A DNA stretch of 64,000 nt from Streptomyces sp. NRRL F-5630 (GTDB taxonomy: Bacteria > Actinomycetota > Actinomycetes > Streptomycetales > Streptomycetaceae), in contig NZ_JOGO01000025.1 of assembly GCF_000719475.1 (NCBI RefSeq), forward strand, positions 1-64,000. The letters run 5' to 3'. Both the position numbers and the translations under genes were made by a program. The notes below the pieces were generated by a model that was given only the letters and a program-made list of their open reading frames with translations, had not been told where the DNA came from and ran no database searches. Below are positions 41,967 to 50,370 of this stretch, piece by piece (the stretch's first letter is position 1; each line of letters starts with the position of its first letter).

Positions 41967-42201
41967 TCCACCCCGCCTTCCCGGCCCGGCGGCTCTCCCC
42001 GTGCCGCCCCGTGCTCCGGTCGCTCCCCAGCGGAGCCCGCCCTCCCTTCACTTCTCCGCCCGGCCCCACCGTGCCCGGACGGCCCCGTCCCGTGCGCCGG
42101 TGCCGTCGTCCGCCCGCACGGCGGTGAGCGCCGCGCGGCGACGCCCCGCCCCGTAGCGCGTACCCCCGTGCGCCCTGCCGGGCCGTCACAGAGAGACCGC
42201 C

Positions 42202-43767
42202 ATGCCTGGACGCCCCCTGCCCTCCGCCCCGGCCCCCCGCGCCCGCCGCCTGCCCCGTACCGCCACCGCCCTCGGTACCGCGCTCGCCGCCCTGCTCGTC
42301 CCCGCGCTGAGCGCCTGCGGGAGTGCGGACTCCGGCGCGAGCGGCACGGCGGCGACACTCAAGTGGGCCACCTCCTACTTCCCCGCGCACTGGGACCCCG
42401 TGGTCTCCGGGAGTGGTGCGCAGTTCCGTGAACTCGCCCTCACCTACGCCTCGTTGACCAAGGTGGACGAGAAGGGGAACGCCGTCCCCGACCTCGCGAA
42501 GAGCTGGGAGTACAACGCCAAGGGCGACGAGGTGACCTTCCACCTGCGCCCGGGGCTGAAGTTCAGCGACGGCGAACCGGTCGACGCGCGTGCCGTCAAG
42601 GCCGCGATCGAGCGCGCCAAGAAACAGAAGAACTCCGCCCTCTTCGGCGATCTCACCTCGATCAGGTCCGTCACCGCGCGCGGGCTCGACGCCGTGGTCC
42701 ACCTCACCCAGGTGGATCACCAGATACCGCAGCTCCTCGGCGAGCGCGTCCTCCAGATCGCGAGTCCGAAGGCCGCGGCGGACCCGGCGAAGCTCGACCA
42801 GCACCCCGTCGGCGCGGGCCCCTTCCTCGTCAAGCAGCTCATCCCCGGCACCAAGGCCGTCCTCGCGAGGAACCCGGACTACTGGGACGCGAAGCACATC
42901 CACATCGACACCGTCGAACTCGTCTCCGCGCCCGACCCCGCCACCGTCGTCTCCGGACTGCGCACCGGCGTCTACAACTTCGCCGACATCGAACCGAGCC
43001 AGGCCAAGGCCGCCGAGCAGGCCGGGCTCGACGTCTTCGTCCAGCCCGGCTTCAACGCCTCGAACATCAGCCTCAACATCAACAAGGCGCCGTTCAAGGA
43101 CCCGAAGGTCGTCGACGCGATCCGCTACGCCGTGGACCGCCAGGAGTTCGTGGACAAGCTCACCTTCGGCTACGGCGAGACCACCGACCAGCCCTTCCCC
43201 CGCGGGTACGTGGCCTACGACCCCGCCTCCGCGAACGCCTGGCCGTACGACCCGGCGAAGGCGAGAAAGCTCCTCCGCCAGGCCGGTCACCGGGCCGGGA
43301 AGCTCACGCTCGACCTCGTCATCCCCACCGAGGACCCGCAGGCCGAGATCGTGCAGTCGCAGCTCGCCAAGGTCGGCATCACGGTCCGCATCAAGATCGA
43401 CAAGAACTGGGCGACGCCGTTCTTCGCCAAGGACCTCGCCTTCTCCCTCTACAGCACCACGGGCCGCGACTCCGCCCTCCAGACCCTCACCGCCCACTTC
43501 GGCCCGAACGGTCCGCTCAACCTCAGCGGCCCCTACGAGCCGGAGGGCTTCGAGAAGGCCGCGGCGAAGGTCCGCGAGACCCCCATCGACGCGCCCGGCT
43601 ACCCCGAGGTGCTGCGCGCCGCGACCCGCGCGGGGCTGGAGAGCCGCGCGCTCGTCTTCACCTACTCCGCGCCCAACCTCCTCGCCAAGAGCCCCACCGT
43701 CTCCGCCCTCCCGAAGAACCCGGCCCACCTCAACTGGACCGGCGTCACCATCGGCACCGCCAAGTGA
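42202..43767 (+). CDS. ABC transporter substrate-binding lipoprotein (peptide/nickel class, family 5)
   Basis: A 521-residue family 5 solute-binding protein. The signal peptide ends in lipobox LSAC near residue 39. Hallmarks are LAKSWEYNAKGDEVTFHLRPGLKFSDGEPVDARAVKAAIERAK and NPDYWDAKHIHIDTVEL, then SLNINKAPFKDPKVVDAIRYAVDRQEFV. The family binds peptides, nickel chelates, opines, glutathione and other organic molecules. The operon context (leader peptide, Rrf2, flavin monooxygenase) argues for an organosulfur compound. It is the first gene of a five-subunit importer. Confidence 0.87.
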   Translation: MPGRPLPSAPAPRARRLPRTATALGTALAALLVPALSACGSADSGASGTAATLKWATSYFPAHWDPVVSGSGAQFRELALTYASLTKVDEKGNAVPDLAKSWEYNAKGDEVTFHLRPGLKFSDGEPVDARAVKAAIERAKKQKNSALFGDLTSIRSVTARGLDAVVHLTQVDHQIPQLLGERVLQIASPKAAADPAKLDQHPVGAGPFLVKQLIPGTKAVLARNPDYWDAKHIHIDTVELVSAPDPATVVSGLRTGVYNFADIEPSQAKAAEQAGLDVFVQPGFNASNISLNINKAPFKDPKVVDAIRYAVDRQEFVDKLTFGYGETTDQPFPRGYVAYDPASANAWPYDPAKARKLLRQAGHRAGKLTLDLVIPTEDPQAEIVQSQLAKVGITVRIKIDKNWATPFFAKDLAFSLYSTTGRDSALQTLTAHFGPNGPLNLSGPYEPEGFEKAAAKVRETPIDAPGYPEVLRAATRAGLESRALVFTYSAPNLLAKSPTVSALPKNPAHLNWTGVTIGTAK

Positions 43768-43795
43768 ACCCCTACCACCCGGAGAGGAGGACCCG

Positions 43796-44842
43796 TTGAC
43801 CGCCCTCACCGCACCGCCCCCGCCCACCGGCCCCCCGGGCGCCGCTCCCGGCATCCCGACCGGCGCCCCCCGGCCCCGCCGTCGCGCGGGCCGCCCCCTC
43901 GCCGTACTCGCCCGCACCGTCGCCGTCTTCGTCCCGGTCTTCCTCGTCGCCACCTTCGTCACCTTCGCGCTGCGCGCGCTCAGCGGCCTCAGCCCCGCCC
44001 GCCTCCAACTCGGCGAGCAGGCGAGCCCCGAGGCGATCGCCCGCGTCGAGGCGCAGTGGGGACTCGACCGGCCCTTCCTCGTCCAGTACGCCGACTGGTT
44101 CGGCGACGTCCTCCACGGGCAGCTCGGCACGAGCTGGACCAACGGCACGAGCGTCTCGACCCTCATCGGCCTCGGACTCGGCGTGAGCCTCTCGGTCGCC
44201 GGGCTCGCCCTCCTCATCGGCGTCGTCGTGGGCCTCGCCCTCGGCACCCTCGCCGCCCTGCGGCGCGGCGGACCGCTCGACCGGGCCGTCACCGGCTTCG
44301 TCACCGTCATCTCGGTCATGCCCGCCTTCGTCGTCGGCATCGTCCTCGTCACGGTCCTCGCCGTCGGCCTCGGCCTCTTCCCCTCCGCCGGCTACGTACC
44401 GCCCGCACAGGGACTCGGCCCCTGGCTCGCCCACATCACGCTCCCGGCCCTCGCGCTGAGCTGCGACGTCATCGCCGACGTGGCCCGCCAGCTGCGCGGC
44501 GGCCTCGTCGCCGCGTACCGCGAGAACTACGTGCTCGGCGCGGTCGTCCGCGGCCTGAGCCCCCGCCGGATCTTCTTCCGCCACGTCCTGCGCAACGGCG
44601 TCGGGCCCGCCCTCGCCACCCTCGGCCTCAAGTTCCCCGCCCTCGTGGGTGCCTCCGTCGTCACCGAGTGGATCTTCGGCCTCCAGGGCTTCGGCCGCTT
44701 CGCCAACGACTCCGCGCAGGCGGGCGACGTCCCCGCCGTCCAGGGCGTCCTCGTCGTCTCGATCGTCCTCGTCGTCGGCTTCAACCTGCTCGTCAACCTC
44801 GTGCTCGGCCGTCTCGTCCCTGCCGCCGGACGGGGGGTGTGA
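43796..44842 (+). CDS. ABC transporter permease (DppB type)
   Basis: A 348-residue permease with six membrane segments and a large extracellular loop after TM1 (WGLDRPFLVQYADWFGDVLHGQLGTSW), typical of DppB/OppB. The EAA-like motif is NYVLGAVVRGLSPRRIFFRHVLRNGVGPAL. TTG 43796 is chosen as start because GAGAGGAGG lies five bases before it and no other start fits. It ends in GTGA overlap with the next permease. Confidence 0.86.
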   Translation: MTALTAPPPPTGPPGAAPGIPTGAPRPRRRAGRPLAVLARTVAVFVPVFLVATFVTFALRALSGLSPARLQLGEQASPEAIARVEAQWGLDRPFLVQYADWFGDVLHGQLGTSWTNGTSVSTLIGLGLGVSLSVAGLALLIGVVVGLALGTLAALRRGGPLDRAVTGFVTVISVMPAFVVGIVLVTVLAVGLGLFPSAGYVPPAQGLGPWLAHITLPALALSCDVIADVARQLRGGLVAAYRENYVLGAVVRGLSPRRIFFRHVLRNGVGPALATLGLKFPALVGASVVTEWIFGLQGFGRFANDSAQAGDVPAVQGVLVVSIVLVVGFNLLVNLVLGRLVPAAGRGV

Positions 44843-45708
44843 CCGTGGTACGCCGCCTGCTCCGCCTCCGTACCGGCCGCCTGGCCCTCACCCTCCTCGC
44901 CGTGGTCGCCCTCCTCGCCGTCCTCGGCCCCGTACTCGCCCCGCGCGACCCGCTCGCGACGAGCCCGGACGTGCTCGCCGGCCTCTCCGGCGCGCACCCG
45001 CTCGGCACCGACAACCTCGGCCGCGACGTGCTCAGCCGCCTCCTCGACGGCTCCCGGGTCAGCGTCGTCGGCGCCCTGGAGGTCGCGCTCACCGCGCTCG
45101 TCGTCGGCGCCGTGCCGGGGCTGCTCTCGGTCCACCTCGGCCGCGCCTTCGAGTGGCTCACGCTGCGCCTCGCCGACACACTCGTCGCGCTGCCCTTCCT
45201 GCTCTTCGCCGTCGCCGTCATCGCCCTGCTCGGCAACGGCCTCACGCAGGCGATGCTCGTCACCGGCGTCCTCGTCTCGCCGCTCTTCTACCGCGTCGCC
45301 CGCGCCGCCACCCTCGGCATCGCCCGCTCCCCGTACGTCGAGGCCGCCCAGCTCGCGGGCGCCTCCACCGGCTGGATCGTGCGCCGCCACGTCCTCGCCA
45401 AGGCGCTCCCGCCGCTCGCCGTCGCCCTCGCGCAGACGGTCGGCACGGGCTTCGTCATCGTCTCCAGCCTCACCTTCCTCGGCATCGGCGTCGAACCCCC
45501 GCAGCCCACCTGGGGCGGCCTCCTCGCCACCGACCTCGGCTTCCTCGCCCAGCGCCCCTGGGCGCCCCTCGTACCGGCCCTCCTCATCACCCTCACCGTG
45601 TGGGCCTGCAACCTCCTCGCCGACGCCGCACGCGACGTCTCCGGCGCCCCCGCCCCCGAAGCGCCCCGCCCCCGTGGCGCCAAAGCCCCCGCAGGAGGAA
45701 TGCCTTGA
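44839..45708 (+). CDS. ABC transporter permease (DppC type)
   Basis: A 289-residue permease. The DppC marker HPLGTDNLGRDVLSRLLDGSRVSV follows TM1, and the coupling region SPYVEAAQLAGASTGWIVRRHVLAKALPPL is clear. TFLGIGVEPPQPTWGGLL is the usual C-terminal loop. GTG 44839 overlaps the upstream stop. It forms the heterodimeric channel with the DppB-type protein. Confidence 0.87.
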   Translation: MTVVRRLLRLRTGRLALTLLAVVALLAVLGPVLAPRDPLATSPDVLAGLSGAHPLGTDNLGRDVLSRLLDGSRVSVVGALEVALTALVVGAVPGLLSVHLGRAFEWLTLRLADTLVALPFLLFAVAVIALLGNGLTQAMLVTGVLVSPLFYRVARAATLGIARSPYVEAAQLAGASTGWIVRRHVLAKALPPLAVALAQTVGTGFVIVSSLTFLGIGVEPPQPTWGGLLATDLGFLAQRPWAPLVPALLITLTVWACNLLADAARDVSGAPAPEAPRPRGAKAPAGGMP

Positions 45709-46577
45709 GCGCCCCGTCCCCCTCCCTGGCCCCCACGGCGCCCCGCACGCCGCCCGCCCCGCCCGTGCTCGCGCTCCACGACGTGCGCGTCGGGCGGCCC
45801 GGCGGCGACGACCTCGTCCACGGGGTGAGCCTCGCCCTCGCGCCCGGGGCGACCCTCGGCGTCGTCGGCGAGTCCGGCAGCGGCAAGACCCTCACCTGCC
45901 GCGCGGCCCTCGGCGTCCTGCCCGCGCCCCTCGCCCTCACCGGTGGACGCGTCGAGATCGACGGGACCGACACCGCGCGCCTCACCCCGCGCGCGTGGAC
46001 CGCGCTGCGCGGCTCCACGCTCGGCGCGGTCTTCCAGGACCCCGCCTCTTACCTCAACCCCTCCCTCACCGTGGGCAGTCAGCTCACCGAGGTGCTGCGC
46101 GTCAAGAAGGGCCTCGGCCGCCGCGCCGCCCGCGAGCGCGCCACCGAACTCCTCGCCCAGGTCCACCTGCGCGAGCCCGCCCGGGTGCGCTCCCAGTACC
46201 CCCACGAGCTGTCCGGCGGGATGCTCCAGCGCGTCCTGATCGCCCTCGCGCTCGCCGCGGGGCCCCGGGTGCTGATCGCCGACGAGGCGACGACCGCGCT
46301 CGACGTCACCGTGCAGGCCGAGATCCTCGACCTCCTCGCCGACCTCCGCGAGGAGACAGGGCTCGCCCTCCTCGTCGTCTCGCACGACCTCGCCGTCGTC
46401 GCCCAGGTCTGCGCGGAGGTACTCGTCATGCGCGACGGCGAAGTCGTCGAACAGGGCCCCACCGCCGAGGTGCTGCACCACCCCCGCCACCCGTACACCC
46501 GCCTCCTCGTCGAGGAGCACGAGCAGTACGGACTCGACAAGTTCCTGAGCGACGAGACCTCCCGGGAGGACGCGTGA
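45705..46577 (+). CDS. ABC transporter ATP-binding protein (DppD type)
   Basis: A 290-residue ATPase. Walker A is GESGSGKT, the Q-loop is FQDPASYLNPSLTVGSQL, the signature is LSGGMLQR and Walker B is VLIADEATTALD. The ending HHPRHPYTRLLVEEHEQYG is typical of DppD/OppD, which pair with DppF. TTG 45705 (TTGA overlap with the upstream stop) follows AGGAGGA at a good distance. Confidence 0.88.
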   Translation: MSAPSPSLAPTAPRTPPAPPVLALHDVRVGRPGGDDLVHGVSLALAPGATLGVVGESGSGKTLTCRAALGVLPAPLALTGGRVEIDGTDTARLTPRAWTALRGSTLGAVFQDPASYLNPSLTVGSQLTEVLRVKKGLGRRAARERATELLAQVHLREPARVRSQYPHELSGGMLQRVLIALALAAGPRVLIADEATTALDVTVQAEILDLLADLREETGLALLVVSHDLAVVAQVCAEVLVMRDGEVVEQGPTAEVLHHPRHPYTRLLVEEHEQYGLDKFLSDETSREDA

Positions 46578-47401
46578 GCGCCGAACCCGTCCTGCGCCTG
46601 CGCGGACTCGACGTCCACTACGGCCGCGGGCGCGCCCGCCGTGCCGCGCTGCGCGGCGTCGATCTCACTCTCGCGCCCGGCGAGACGGTCGGCCTCATCG
46701 GCGAGACGGGCTCCGGCAAGTCCACCCTCGCCCGCACCGTCCTCGGCCTCGTCCGCCCCACATCCGGCGCCCTCTCCGTCGCGGGCGAGGACGTCACCGC
46801 CCACGGCCCCCGCCAGTGGCGCGCGCTGCGCCGGCGCGGCCTCGTCTCGTACGTCTTCCAGGACCCCCTGCGCAGCCTGGACCCCGACCTGACCCTCGGC
46901 GACTCGCTCGCCGAACCCCTGCTCCTCCAGGGCCTCCCGGGCAAGGAAGCGGCGGCGAGAGCACGGGAGTTCGCGCCCCGCGTGCACCTCGACCCGGACC
47001 TGCTCGACCGGCTGCCCGGCGAGGTGTCCGGAGGACAGCGCCAGCGCGCCGTCCTCGCCCGCGCCCTCGTGACCGGGCCACGCCTCGTCCTCCTGGACGA
47101 ACCCGTGAGCGCACTCGACGCCGCGCACCGCGTGAAGATCCTCGGCATCCTCAAGGACCTGCGCGCGCAAGGCGTCGCGCTCCTCTTCATCTCGCACGAC
47201 CTCGGCTCCGTGGCCGGCGTCGCCGACCGCGTCGCCGTCCTCCACCGCGGCTCGCTCGTCGAGGACGGGCCCGCCCGCGAGGTCGTCACCCGGCCCCGGC
47301 ACCCGTACACCAAGCTGCTGCTCGCCTCCGCGCCCACCCTGCGCGGCGCGGGCGGCGACCGCGCGACCCGCGCCCGCCTGCGCGCGGCCCTCACCCCCTG
47401 A
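46574..47401 (+). CDS. ABC transporter ATP-binding protein (DppF type)
   Basis: A 275-residue ATPase. Walker A is GETGSGKST, the Q-loop is FQDPLRSLDPDLTLGDSLAEPL, the signature is VSGGQRQR and Walker B is LVLLDEPVSALD, followed by FISHDLGSV. GTG 46574 overlaps the stop of the DppD-type gene. It completes a full importer with its own two ATPases, unlike the sugar system at 22.7-25.8 kb. Confidence 0.88.
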   Translation: MSAEPVLRLRGLDVHYGRGRARRAALRGVDLTLAPGETVGLIGETGSGKSTLARTVLGLVRPTSGALSVAGEDVTAHGPRQWRALRRRGLVSYVFQDPLRSLDPDLTLGDSLAEPLLLQGLPGKEAAARAREFAPRVHLDPDLLDRLPGEVSGGQRQRAVLARALVTGPRLVLLDEPVSALDAAHRVKILGILKDLRAQGVALLFISHDLGSVAGVADRVAVLHRGSLVEDGPAREVVTRPRHPYTKLLLASAPTLRGAGGDRATRARLRAALTP

Positions 47402-47444
47402 CCCGAGCGCTCCCGAAGTCCCGCCCCGCACCGAGGAGTTCCCC

Positions 47445-48782
47445 ATGACCACCGCCCCCCGCCGCCTCCACCTCGCCCTGCACCCCTACGGCGTCGGCGG
47501 CCCCGGCCAGCACGGCCTGTGGAAGGACCCGCGCGTCGCCAAGAACGCCAGTATCGACATCGGCTACTACATACGTCAGGCCCAGGCGGCCGAACACGCC
47601 CTCTTCGACGCCCTGTTCATCGTGGACAGCCAGTTCATCAACGCGAGCTACCCCGCCCACTACCTCAACCGCCTCGAACCCCTCACGCTCCTCTCCGCCG
47701 TCGCCACGCACACCTCCCGCGTCGGTCTCGTCGGCACCGCGAGCAGCACCTACAACTCGCCCTTCAACCTCGCCCGCCGCTTCGCCTCCCTCGACCACAT
47801 CAGCGGCGGACGCGCCGGCTGGAACGTCGTCACGAGCTTCGACACCGGCACCTCCCGCAACTTCGGCCTCGACGAACACCTCGACTACGCGACCCGCTAC
47901 GGCCGGGCCCGCGAGTTCGTCGAGGTCGCCCGCGGGCTGTGGGACTCCTACGAGGACGACGCCTTCCCCGCCGACGTCGCACGCGGCGTCTTCCTCGACC
48001 CCGCCAAGCTCCACACGCTCGACCACGAGGGCGAGCACTTCAGGATCGCCGGGCCGCTCAACCTCTCGCGCTCCCCGCAGGGCCAGCCCGTCATCTTCCA
48101 GGCAGGCGTCTCCGAGGAGGGCCGCGACCTCGCCGCCCGCGTCGCCGAGGGCATCTACGCGCCCGGCGGCACCCTCGTCCAGGCCCAGGAGTACTACGCC
48201 GACATCAAGCACCGCACCGCTGCCTACGGCCGCGACCCCGAGCACATCAAGATCTTCATCCACGGTTCGCCCGTCGTCGCCGCCACCGACGAGGCGGCCC
48301 GCCGCCGGGAGCGCGAGATCCACGAGGAGGACAAGGACCTCGGCCGCAGCCTCGGCCTCCTCGGCCGCTCCTTCGGCGCGCACGACTTCTCGCGCTACGA
48401 CCTCGACGCGCCCTTCCCCGACGTGGCCCACCTCGCCGAGAAGGGCGGACGCACCACCGCCGCGAAGATCATCGAGCGCGCCCGCACGGAGAACCTCACC
48501 CTCCGCCAGGTCGCCGAGGGCCTCAACGCCTACAAGGAGGGCCCCTTCACCGGCGCCCCCGAGACCGTCGCGGACGCCCTCCAGCACTGGTTCGAGGCCG
48601 GGGCCCTCGACGGCGTCAACCTCGCCTTCCGGACCGAGGAGGAACTGGACCTCTTCGTCGACGGCGTCGTCCCGCTCCTCCAGAAGCGCGGCCTCTTCCG
48701 CACCGCCTACGAGGCCGAGACCCTGCGCGGACACCTCGGCCTCCCCGTCCCCGACAACCGCTACACCGCCGCCCGCGGCTGA
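47445..48782 (+). CDS. NtaA/SnaA/DszA-family flavin-dependent monooxygenase
   Basis: A 445-residue luciferase-like monooxygenase of the FMNH2-dependent two-component class. Typical blocks are RLEPLTLLSAVATHTSRVGLVGTASSTYNSPFNLARRFASLDHISGGRAGWNVVTSF, then HEGEHFRIAGPLNLSRSPQGQPVIFQAG, and the length fits DszA/NtaA. These enzymes oxidise sulfones, nitrilotriacetate or alkyl sulfur compounds with O2 and reduced FMN. The reductase encoded at 49574 would supply FMNH2. GAGGAG precedes ATG 47445. It lies 43 bases after the ABC genes, and probably acts on the imported compound. Confidence 0.87.
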   Translation: MTTAPRRLHLALHPYGVGGPGQHGLWKDPRVAKNASIDIGYYIRQAQAAEHALFDALFIVDSQFINASYPAHYLNRLEPLTLLSAVATHTSRVGLVGTASSTYNSPFNLARRFASLDHISGGRAGWNVVTSFDTGTSRNFGLDEHLDYATRYGRAREFVEVARGLWDSYEDDAFPADVARGVFLDPAKLHTLDHEGEHFRIAGPLNLSRSPQGQPVIFQAGVSEEGRDLAARVAEGIYAPGGTLVQAQEYYADIKHRTAAYGRDPEHIKIFIHGSPVVAATDEAARRREREIHEEDKDLGRSLGLLGRSFGAHDFSRYDLDAPFPDVAHLAEKGGRTTAAKIIERARTENLTLRQVAEGLNAYKEGPFTGAPETVADALQHWFEAGALDGVNLAFRTEEELDLFVDGVVPLLQKRGLFRTAYEAETLRGHLGLPVPDNRYTAARG

Positions 48783-48804
48783 CCACCCCCACGGGAGTAC
48801 GCAC

Positions 48805-49542
48805 ATGAGTGACCCGCTCGACTTCCACGCCCCCGATGGCCTGCTCACGCGGGGCACCGTCCTCGTCGTCCCGGGCCGGGGCGAGACACCGGAGACGTAC
48901 ACGCGCCTGGGCACGAGGCTCGCCTTCGACGCCTACCGTGTCCGCGTCATCGAGGCGCCCGCCACGCTCACCTCCGCGCACCTCGCCGCCGCCCTCGCGG
49001 AGACCGCCCCCGGCGACGCCACCCCCGCCGCCCCCGTCGTCCTGCTCGGCGCCGACGCGGGCGCGGCGGCGCTCGCGGCCCTGTACGCCCACGGGGACGC
49101 CCCCGCTGCGGATGCCCTGATCCTCGCCGGGCTCCCCGGCCCCGCCCCGGTCCGGGCCGAGGCGGCGACCTGGGACGACGAACTCGGCGTCCGCACGGCC
49201 TGCCCCACGCACCGGGGCCGGCTCACCGAGGACGCCGGGGTGCGGCGCGGCGCACTCGCCGAACCCGTACCGTCCGCGCTCCTCGCCGCCGCCCACGCGG
49301 CCCGTCCCCCCGTCCCGACCCTCCTCCTGAGCGGTGAGCAGGACCCCCTCGCCGACCACGCCGCGCTCGCCGCGTTCGCGAAGTCCCTGGACCGTGCGCG
49401 CCTCGCCCTCGTGCGCGGTGCGCACCACGACGTTCTCAACGACCTCCAGCACCGCTCCGTGGCCGCCGAAGTCGTCGGCTTCCTGGAGACCCTGCGTGAA
49501 CAGCTCGTTCCGCGTGTCGCCGTGCGCTCCAGCACGTGGTGA
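48805..49542 (+). CDS. Alpha/beta-hydrolase with Asp in the nucleophile position
   Basis: A 245-residue alpha/beta-hydrolase-like protein. TVLVVPGRGETPETY carries the oxyanion-hole loop. The nucleophile elbow reads LLGADAGAAAL, with Asp84 in place of the usual Ser (GxSxG). The acid is in LLSGEQDPLAD and the His is in RGAHHDVLND. An Asp nucleophile is known in haloalkane dehalogenases and epoxide hydrolases, so it may be active by a covalent ester route, or it may be inactive. It lies between the monooxygenase and the FMN reductase genes and may process the oxidised product. Confidence 0.72.
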   Translation: MSDPLDFHAPDGLLTRGTVLVVPGRGETPETYTRLGTRLAFDAYRVRVIEAPATLTSAHLAAALAETAPGDATPAAPVVLLGADAGAAALAALYAHGDAPAADALILAGLPGPAPVRAEAATWDDELGVRTACPTHRGRLTEDAGVRRGALAEPVPSALLAAAHAARPPVPTLLLSGEQDPLADHAALAAFAKSLDRARLALVRGAHHDVLNDLQHRSVAAEVVGFLETLREQLVPRVAVRSSTW

Positions 49543-49573
49543 CCCGCGCGTCCTCTCTACGGAAGGCACCGTC

Positions 49574-50131
49574 ATGGCCCGTATCCTCTCCGTCTCCGGC
49601 AGCCCCTCCGCCACGTCCCGCACGGCCCGACTCCTGCGCCACCTGGACGCACGGTTGCGGGCACAGGGCCACGAGGTGACAGCCCTGGACGTCCGTACCC
49701 TGCCCGCCGGTCCGCTTCTGGCGGCGGAGTTCGGGCATCCGGACATCGTCCGGGCCACGCGCGCCTTCGCCGAGGCGGACGGTGTCGTGATCGGCACGCC
49801 CGTCTACAAGGCCGCGTACTCGGGCCTGTTGAAGACCCTCCTGGACGTGCTGCCGCAGTACGCGCTGGCGGGGAAGACGGTCCTCCCCCTCGCCACGGGC
49901 GGTTCCACAGCCCATGTCCTGGCCCTCGACTACGCGTTGCGTCCCGTCCTCACCTCGATGGGCGCGGCCCACGTCGTCCCCGGCTGGTTCGTCGTCGACA
50001 AGGAGCTTTCGGTCGACCCGGAGGGCACCCTGACGATCGCGCCCGGCACGGCGGAGGCGCTCACCCAGGTCACGGACACCTTCGCTCGCGCCCTGCACAC
50101 GGCGTTCCCCGCGCCGGTCCCAGTGGGCTGA
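49574..50131 (+). CDS. NAD(P)H-dependent FMN reductase (SsuE-like)
   Basis: A 185-residue flavodoxin-fold reductase. ARILSVSGSPSATSRTARLL is the phosphate-binding loop, and GVVIGTPVYKAAYSGLLKTLLDVLPQYALAGKTVLPLATGGS is characteristic of SsuE/MsuE-type reductases. It gives FMNH2 to the monooxygenase at 47445. It is the last gene of the operon, followed by a strong hairpin. Leucine codons are more often CTG here than in the upstream genes. Confidence 0.86.
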   Translation: MARILSVSGSPSATSRTARLLRHLDARLRAQGHEVTALDVRTLPAGPLLAAEFGHPDIVRATRAFAEADGVVIGTPVYKAAYSGLLKTLLDVLPQYALAGKTVLPLATGGSTAHVLALDYALRPVLTSMGAAHVVPGWFVVDKELSVDPEGTLTIAPGTAEALTQVTDTFARALHTAFPAPVPVG

Positions 50132-50145
50132 GCACTCGCGGACGA

Positions 50146-50174
50146 CGGCCCGCCCGGGAACCCTGGGCGGGCCG
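50146..50174 (+). terminator. Terminator of the organosulfur operon
   Basis: CGGCCCGCCC / GGGCGGGCCG, a perfect 10-bp stem with a 9-nt loop, 15 bases after the FMN reductase stop. Confidence 0.65.
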
Positions 50175-50280
50175 GCCCCTGCGGTAACCGGAGACAGCCC
50201 GCTTTTTGGCTTGTTGGGAGCCTGTACAGCCGCGTCCCGAACGCCCACGCTGAACTGCGCCGTACCTGACGACCCCCTCG

Positions 50281-50292
50281 GACAACGTTGTC
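50281..50292. promoter_or_regulatory. Palindromic operator GACAACGTTGTC (copy 2)
   Basis: The same palindrome as at 14670-14681, again preceded by CCCTCG and followed by AGG (21 identical bases). It lies 79 bases before the secreted protease gene. Confidence 0.65.
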
Positions 50293-50370
50293 AGGCCGGT
50301 GACTCCGCCGCTCGCCGCAGCAGACGGGTGGCGGCCCCCGCAGTCACGCAGGCGAGAAGGGAACAACCGA

